Assembly: GCA_002371715.1 (NCBI GenBank)
Contig: DFGF01000123.1
Coordinates: 1 to 26,074 of the forward strand
Reading direction: 5' to 3'
DNA from: Prevotella sp. UBA3757
GTDB lineage: Bacteria; Bacteroidota; Bacteroidia; Bacteroidales; Bacteroidaceae
DNA length: 26,074 bases
Part shown: positions 22,157 through 26,074 of the stretch, in pieces
Layout: the number at the start of each line of letters is the position of its first letter
Numbering within the stretch: position 1 is the first letter of the stretch
Translations under genes and position numbers: made by a program
Notes under the pieces: model-generated
The model's input: only the letters and a program-made list of their open reading frames with translations
Databases searched by the model: none
Told to the model about the DNA's origin: nothing

Positions 22157-23398
22157 CTATTTTTCTTTTGACAGGTCTTTCGTGTCTGTTGGCAGGTCAA
22201 ACTGGTAGCACCAGTTGCCGGCGGCATCGCGCAGGTTGCCGCGCGGGCCGTGCTGGTTGCCGCTCTTCATGTAGTCGCCGTTGACGGCATAGCGCACCTT
22301 GCAGCCCTGCAGCGGCTCCGAGCAGTGGATTCTGACGGTGCTGTCGCTCAGGGTGACGGCGGTGGCTATATTCCGGCTCCGGGGGGTGACCACGCTGAAG
22401 CCATAGTTGTCGGCCTTGCTGACCTGGATGGTGTCGAGCGTCAGCGGTGGGGTGGGGATGCTGAGGCTGACGACGACGTCTTTTCCGTCGACGGTTGCCG
22501 TCAGGGGCACAAGCCCGCGGAAGCGCTGCTGCCCCCTGACGATGCCCAGCACGGAGCGTGCTGCCAGGAGGCCGATGGCTTGTTGTCCGTTGGCGTCAAT
22601 GTGGATTTTCTCGCCGACGCAGGCGTAGGGGTATGTTGGGCCGCTGGCCCAGAAGAGGCTGTCCTTGTGTAGCAGTTCCACGAAAGCCATTGGCACGGCC
22701 GTCTCGCGGCACTCGAAGCTGTCGGCCCTGAAGTGTTCGGCACGTGTCAGTGCGTTGGCCTGATAGCAGACGAAGCGGACGCTGTCCTGCTGGCGGGTGA
22801 TGGCGCGGATGTCGGCATCCATGTCCTGGCGAATCTGGGCGAGCAGCTGGCGGTAGTCGGTCGTGGGATAGTCAGCGATGTCCGACTCGCCCTGCATCCA
22901 GCAGACGGCAGGCACAAGGAACGTCCACCCCCGGCTGGCAGCCTCGTCGCAGGCTGTGCGGATGTCGTCCATGAATGCGGCGTAGGGTGGGGTGCCCTTG
23001 CTCAGGTTGGCAATGGCCGTGGCTCCCTGTCCGCCCGGGAAGATGCAGATCAGCGTGTCGGGACCCGTCTGGTCGGCCAACCGTTCTGCCATCCTGTAGA
23101 CGGACAGTTCGTAGGCCCGCTTCTGGTAGTCGGCCAGCTTCTTGACCAGCTTCTTGAGGCCGTTGTTTTCGAAGTAGCCAAAGCGGTGGTCCAGGTTCTC
23201 GGTGACGATGCGTCCGTCGGCGTATGCGGCCAGCGAGTCGAAGTTGGTCTTGCGCTCGGCTTCCTCGCCCAGTGCGAGGCTCTGTCCGTAGACAGGTATG
23301 CACAGCACCGTGCGGTGCCCTTCGGGTTGTTGGCTGCAGGCAGCACACAGTATCACGGCCGTCAGCAGCAGTAGCAGTTTGTTCTTCTTCTTCTTCAT
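22157..23398 (-). CDS. SASA-type carbohydrate esterase lipoprotein
   Basis: A 413-residue predicted lipoprotein. The ATG at 23398 gives MKKKKNKLLLLLTAVILCAAC, with a Cys after LCAA as the likely lipidation site (the -3 residue is Cys, slightly unusual). The catalytic region is SGNH-hydrolase/SASA: CIPVYGQSLALG (nucleophile Ser in GQS), FPGGQGATAI, VCWMQGESDIADYPTTDYRQ (the W-x-QGE-x-D block), and EKIHIDANGQQAIG with the catalytic His/Asp. A C-terminal domain of about 110 residues is beta-rich. It likely removes acetyl groups from glycans, as sialate or xylan O-acetylesterases do; substrate not determined. The AraC regulator just upstream may control it. Confidence 0.85.
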   Translation of the reverse strand: MKKKKNKLLLLLTAVILCAACSQQPEGHRTVLCIPVYGQSLALGEEAERKTNFDSLAAYADGRIVTENLDHRFGYFENNGLKKLVKKLADYQKRAYELSVYRMAERLADQTGPDTLICIFPGGQGATAIANLSKGTPPYAAFMDDIRTACDEAASRGWTFLVPAVCWMQGESDIADYPTTDYRQLLAQIRQDMDADIRAITRQQDSVRFVCYQANALTRAEHFRADSFECRETAVPMAFVELLHKDSLFWASGPTYPYACVGEKIHIDANGQQAIGLLAARSVLGIVRGQQRFRGLVPLTATVDGKDVVVSLSIPTPPLTLDTIQVSKADNYGFSVVTPRSRNIATAVTLSDSTVRIHCSEPLQGCKVRYAVNGDYMKSGNQHGPRGNLRDAAGNWCYQFDLPTDTKDLSKEK

Positions 23399-23436
23399 GA
23401 CGCTAATAACTCTTACATTATTTTTTGTTGCGGTTG

Positions 23437-23444
23437 CAAAGATA
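23437..23444 (-). promoter_or_regulatory. -7 promoter box for the esterase gene
   Basis: The minus strand reads TATCTTTG, a TAnnTTTG match, 38 nt before the ATG at 23398. The -33 position lacks TTTG, which may mean that an activator is needed. Confidence 0.6.
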
Positions 23445-23583
23445 CATAATATCTGCGACATTATCATGTTACTTCTTGACTTTTCTGACGAATCCTGATA
23501 AGGTTTTTCCGTAATCTGATGCTTGGTGAGAATAAGTTATTTGGAAAAGTTAGTATCGGTAGTTGGACTTGAACTGTTGTCTG

Positions 23584-24447
23584 TTAAAGATATCTGCTCC
23601 TAAACTCCTTGGGCGTCAGTCCTGTCTCGCGCTTGAAGAAGTTGTTGAAGGCGGGAGGATTGGAGAAGTTCAGGCGTTCGGCTATCTCGTAGGTCAGCAG
23701 GCCGCTGGTGTGCAACAACACCTTGGCTCGAAGCACGACGGCACGGTTTATCCAGTACATCGCGCTGTGTCCGCTGGCCTGGCTGATGACCGCCGAGAGG
23801 TGGTGGGGCGTGATGTGGAGCAGGTCTGCATAGAAGGGGATGTTGCGCTCACGCTCGCAGTGTCGGCTCACCAGCATCTTGAACTGCTGGAACAGTTCCT
23901 GATGGCGGGCAACGGCAGGCTTGTCTGCTGAACTGTCGGAGGCTTCCTTGATGTACTGCACGTTGGTCACCATCGCCCTGACCATCTGCAGGGCGGCTTC
24001 GCGACGGAAGGGCGCTTGCGTGGCAAGGTCCCAAAGCAGATACGTCATGCGCAGCAGCAGCTCAAAGTCCTTGGCAGGGACGTTGGTGACGATGCGCTCG
24101 GCGACGTGTACGGCCTCCTTCATGGCGATGCCGCACACTGTTACGTCTTGTCCGATGTGCTCAAATTCCAGAATTACGTCTGGCGGGGTGAGTATCACCG
24201 TGCCTCGCTCGAAATGATACTGTTCCAAGTCCAGATGCACGTCAGCCTCGCCGTTCATGAACAGCAGAAGGCGCGGTTCCGGTAGCTGATAGACCTCGCC
24301 CTCGCTGAAGAAGGCGTTGTCTGTCGGTTGTCCGTTCAGGATGATGCTCAGGTTGTCGTTGTTGAAAACGTGGCTCTCAGCTCCTGCCAGCAGCCGCAGG
24401 TCTATGGAGTCGATGGAGAAATAGTTGATGTTCTTGCAGTCGCCCAT
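23584..24447 (-). CDS. AraC-family transcriptional regulator
   Basis: A 287-residue protein; the ATG at 24447 (MGDCKNINYFSIDSIDLRLL) is preferred to one 21 codons upstream because the promoter box lies between them. Residues about 1-150 form a cupin-like sensing domain (VHLDLEQYHFERGTVILTPP). The C-terminal ~100 residues carry the two AraC helix-turn-helices: NIPFYADLLHITPHHLSAVI and LLTYEIAERLNFSNPPAFNN followed by FFKRETGLTPKEFRSRYL. It sits upstream of and in line with the esterase gene, so that gene is a plausible target. Ligand unknown. Confidence 0.93.
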   Translation of the reverse strand: MGDCKNINYFSIDSIDLRLLAGAESHVFNNDNLSIILNGQPTDNAFFSEGEVYQLPEPRLLLFMNGEADVHLDLEQYHFERGTVILTPPDVILEFEHIGQDVTVCGIAMKEAVHVAERIVTNVPAKDFELLLRMTYLLWDLATQAPFRREAALQMVRAMVTNVQYIKEASDSSADKPAVARHQELFQQFKMLVSRHCERERNIPFYADLLHITPHHLSAVISQASGHSAMYWINRAVVLRAKVLLHTSGLLTYEIAERLNFSNPPAFNNFFKRETGLTPKEFRSRYL

Positions 24448-24473
24448 GATGGTCCGATTGTTTGATTCGGTTG

Positions 24474-24481
24474 CAAAGTTA
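24474..24481 (-). promoter_or_regulatory. -7 promoter box for the araC-type gene
   Basis: The minus strand reads TAACTTTG, matching TAnnTTTG, 26 nt before the ATG at 24447. It begins one base after the stop codon of the truncated acetyltransferase, so the deletion junction abuts the promoter. Confidence 0.6.
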
Positions 24482-24482
24482 G

Positions 24483-24707
24483 TTATTTTATGCCATGACC
24501 ATGGTCGCAATGAAAGGGAGGAACCACTGTGGATGACTCAGGAATACCGGGAATCAGATCTTCTATCGTCTTTCTGTAGTCTTCATCCTCGGTGGTCATG
24601 GTCTGCAGTTTTGCGCATATATGCTTTGCCCTATAGTAACTCGCCAAACATTCCTCGCTTGTAAAGTCATAGAACTCTTCACGGCGCATCTTTTCAAATT
24701 CAGTCAT
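24483..24707 (-). pseudogene. Truncated maltose O-acetyltransferase (N-terminal domain only)
   Basis: A 74-codon reading frame from the ATG at 24707 (MTEFEKMRREEFYDFTSEEC) matching the N-terminal Mac domain of maltose/galactoside acetyltransferases: YYRAKHICAKLQTMTTEDED, then VVPPFHCDHGHGIK and a stop. Intact family members continue from this HCDxGxxI motif into about 110 residues of hexapeptide beta-helix that carry the active site. None of that is present: the araC-type promoter follows directly. It keeps a good promoter (24732-24739), so it may still be transcribed, but it cannot be an acetyltransferase. Most likely a deletion remnant. Confidence 0.82.
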
Positions 24708-24731
24708 AACTATAATTATTAAACTTTGTTG

Positions 24732-24739
24732 CAAAATTA
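24732..24739 (-). promoter_or_regulatory. -7 promoter box for the truncated acetyltransferase
   Basis: The minus strand reads TAATTTTG, a TAnnTTTG match, 24 nt before the ATG at 24707. Confidence 0.55.
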
Positions 24740-24835
24740 GTCATTTCTGATGATTATCGGAGATAAATCCGTAACTTTAACTTTTGTTGAAGTTAGGCTG
24801 ACCTCAGAAATAGTCAAATTTAACAAAGTAAGAAG

Positions 24836-25022
24836 GCGGCGTGACCTTGTCATAGGCTCTTCGGAGGAACGTGAGAAGCAGGCATCAGATGCCAAGCGAA
24901 AATACCAAGCCTTGACACGCGGAGGTAGAAAGTAGCGATGCTGGTGTTCTGTGGCAGACAGCCTCGTAGTAGTGTTGAAGCATCTGTAATGGGTGTGGAG
25001 CGAAGGGGGCAGCGTACTTAGC
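24836..25022 (+). other. Structured non-coding stretch, possible group II intron remnant
   Basis: This is the densest part of the 464-bp gap 24708-25171. It is G-rich and purine-rich on the plus strand, with short hairpins (GGCAT-CAG-ATGCC at about 24885-24898; CTGT-GGCA-GACAG at about 24951-24963) and phrases such as GGTAGAAAGTAGCGATGCTG and TGTGGAGCGAAGGGGG. From memory these resemble the leader upstream of reverse-transcriptase genes in gut-bacterial group II introns; I could not check this. No reverse transcriptase follows, so it would be a truncated 5' piece. A short open frame through it (24750-24935) looks non-coding. Confidence 0.35.
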
Positions 25023-25100
25023 CGATTTTAACGTTCAACTTAAGCAATTAGGGATGAAACAATGAATGAAGCAAAAGGCTTTGACGACGGACTTCAAGGG

Positions 25101-25148
25101 AAAGAAATGCCCGACACCGCCACCTCTCAATGGATGGCGATGCCGGGC
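25101..25148 (-). terminator. Hairpin terminator after the DUF5675 gene
   Basis: Arms 25135-25148 and 25109-25122 pair over 14 bp on the minus-strand transcript, with two G:U wobbles and a 12-nt loop, followed by a U-rich stretch (25107-25101). The stem is G/C-rich and lies 24 bp after the stop codon at 25172. Confidence 0.7.
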
Positions 25149-25171
25149 TGATGTTTCATAGTGCAGATTTT

Positions 25172-25630
25172 TTACTTGATAGTTATCCAAACGGCCTCGC
25201 CCCTGTCCTTGGCCTCCACGATTTTCTGCTTCAGCTCGTAGAGCCACTTACGCGAGTCGAGCACTTTGCCGACCTCTCGGTTCTGGCCAACGAGGATGCA
25301 GCCCTCGGTGTCCTTGGCAGAGTTGCCTGCATGGATGCGGATGCCCTGCCACTTGCGGTTGAAATCGGGGCCACCTAATAATATCGGGAGCCATTGTTTG
25401 AACTTCGGACTCCAAGAGATGACTACGGCATAGCGGCCTTCGGGGATGGCCGAGCGGCCTTTCACCTTGTAGGCACCGTTGGCGTAGTCGCGCCATGTGG
25501 GTTCGAGGGTGTCGCAGAAATACTTGTCTTCCGTGCCGGGCAGGTATTCATCCATCACCTGCTCGCGGATGTACAGACGACCTATCGTGTAGGTCTTGCG
25601 CTTTGCAATACGTGTCAATATCAGTTCCAT
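25172..25630 (-). CDS. DUF5675 protein
   Basis: A 152-residue protein from the ATG at 25630 (MELILTRIAKRKTYTIGRLY); a Met three codons earlier is also possible. The family pattern is clear: YTIGRLYI, YFCDTLEPTWRD, AIPEGRYAVVISWSPKF, LPILLGGPDFNRKWQGIRIH and HAGNSAKDTEGCILVGQN. The conserved His-Ala-Gly-Asn and Thr-Glu-Gly-Cys residues look like an active site of an L,D-transpeptidase- or peptidase-like fold, but no function is established. DUF5675 genes are often found in prophages and mobile elements of Bacteroidetes. Here the gene follows an element-type replication protein by 49 bp and ends in a terminator. Confidence 0.85.
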   Translation of the reverse strand: MELILTRIAKRKTYTIGRLYIREQVMDEYLPGTEDKYFCDTLEPTWRDYANGAYKVKGRSAIPEGRYAVVISWSPKFKQWLPILLGGPDFNRKWQGIRIHAGNSAKDTEGCILVGQNREVGKVLDSRKWLYELKQKIVEAKDRGEAVWITIK

Positions 25631-25679
25631 AATCTTCAATCTTTAATGTTCAACATGCTTAATGTCACAAAGTCAAATG

Positions 25680-26074
25680 TCACAGATTCTCATTCGTGAG
25701 TTTCTTCCAGTGCGTCTTGTCCGTCTTCTCAATCCAGTGGTCGCGATACCAGCGAGAGATGATCTTTCGGATGGCTGCCTCGCCACAGAAGCCCCGCTTC
25801 AGCGCACGCAGGTCGTCAAGAGAGAAGGTTGGGGCAAGCTGGTCATAGACGCTGTGATTGCTGCCGTATCTCTGGCACTCGTCACTGGCATCAATGTATT
25901 GGCTCTGCAGAGTTTCGCCGAAGGCGGCTATCTGCTGCTGGAGGCAGTACTCGGCCATCATCACGGCGAAGTCGAGGCATTGCTTGGTCTCGCGATCCTT
26001 ACCCGTCAGCAGGTGGAAGATGACCCCACAACGGAAGCCTATGACGGCGGCACGCTTGCGGTAGGTGTCCTTCA
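25680..26074 (-). CDS. C-terminal part of a probable DUF3987-type mobile-element protein (runs off window end)
   Basis: The minus-strand frame is open from the stop at 25680 to the window end, giving 131 residues beginning KDTYRKRAAVIGFRCGVIFH. Met codons at about 25961-25958 are internal, not starts. The helical stretch LDFAVMMAEYCLQQQIAAFG followed by a winged-helix-like end (FSLDDLRALKRGFCGEAAIR, KIISRWYRDHWIEKTDKTHW) fits the C-terminus of DUF3987-type primase/helicase-associated proteins of Bacteroidetes integrative elements. Family assignment is from memory of the C-terminal pattern only. With the DUF5675 gene downstream, it marks the edge of a mobile element that continues beyond the window. 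Confidence 0.55.
   Translation of the reverse strand, partial: KDTYRKRAAVIGFRCGVIFHLLTGKDRETKQCLDFAVMMAEYCLQQQIAAFGETLQSQYIDASDECQRYGSNHSVYDQLAPTFSLDDLRALKRGFCGEAAIRKIISRWYRDHWIEKTDKTHWKKLTNENL

Noticed and set aside
22733..23374. A 213-codon plus-strand frame opposite the esterase gene
   Set aside because: It lies against the SASA motifs of the minus strand and shows no domain of its own.
24750..24935. A 61-codon plus-strand frame (MIIGDKSVTL...) as a small protein gene
   Set aside because: It runs through the structured G-rich stretch, starts inside the truncated gene's promoter region, has no promoter of its own on that strand, and its Arg/Lys-rich end looks like translated non-coding RNA.
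24708..25171. tRNA or other standard RNA gene in the long gap
   Set aside because: No cloverleaf, CCA end or rRNA-like segment is visible; only the structured stretch and the hairpin terminator were found.

Overview
The window looks like a chromosomal segment of a Bacteroidales bacterium, most likely in or near Prevotellaceae. The evidence is the recurrent Bacteroidetes promoter form (TTTG or TTG, about 20 bp, then TAnnTTTG) in front of at least twelve genes, proteins typical of the phylum (DUF3078, DUF1573, DUF5675, the small winged-helix proteins), and short 7-8 bp intergenic repeats of the kind I associate with Prevotella. The genus is inference.

Positions 1-2330 hold the 5' end of yidC, a DUF3078 outer-membrane-type protein, and a secreted DUF1573 protein. 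The last two genes converge on a strong bidirectional terminator nested inside a 34-35 bp inverted repeat.

Positions 2337-9931 form the most distinctive unit. A NarL-type response regulator and a TPR-sensor histidine kinase on the minus strand lie divergent to a four-gene plus-strand operon of exported proteins: LamG-like plus OmpA, WG-repeat-like, a large helical protein, and a possibly lysozyme-like protein. The 270-bp divergent region holds three exact-period 22-bp palindromic repeats. A further palindrome overlaps the -33 box of the exported operon, and the response-regulator promoter carries a matching element at the same distance from its -7 box. I read this as a self-regulating two-component system with its own target operon.

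Positions 10011-12671 are housekeeping or small DNA-binding genes: aspS, a histone-H1-tailed winged-helix protein, and a small conserved protein that probably starts with TTG.

Positions 12677-22150 are a surface polysaccharide cluster in three transcription units. The first (minus) has two GT4 glycosyltransferases and a hexapeptide acyltransferase. The second (plus, from an overlapping divergent promoter) has one GT4 and two GT2 enzymes. The third (minus) has UDP-galactopyranose mutase, a Stealth-family sugar-phosphate transferase and a GT2. Together they imply a galactofuranose-containing, possibly phosphodiester-linked and acylated glycan. No flippase, polymerase or initiating transferase is in the window.

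Positions 22157-24740 hold a SASA-type carbohydrate esterase lipoprotein, an AraC regulator, and a maltose-acetyltransferase gene cut down to its N-terminal domain. From about 24,800 to the end the DNA looks like the edge of a mobile element: a structured non-coding stretch that may be a group II intron remnant, a DUF5675 protein, and the C-terminal part of a probable DUF3987-type element replication protein running off the end.
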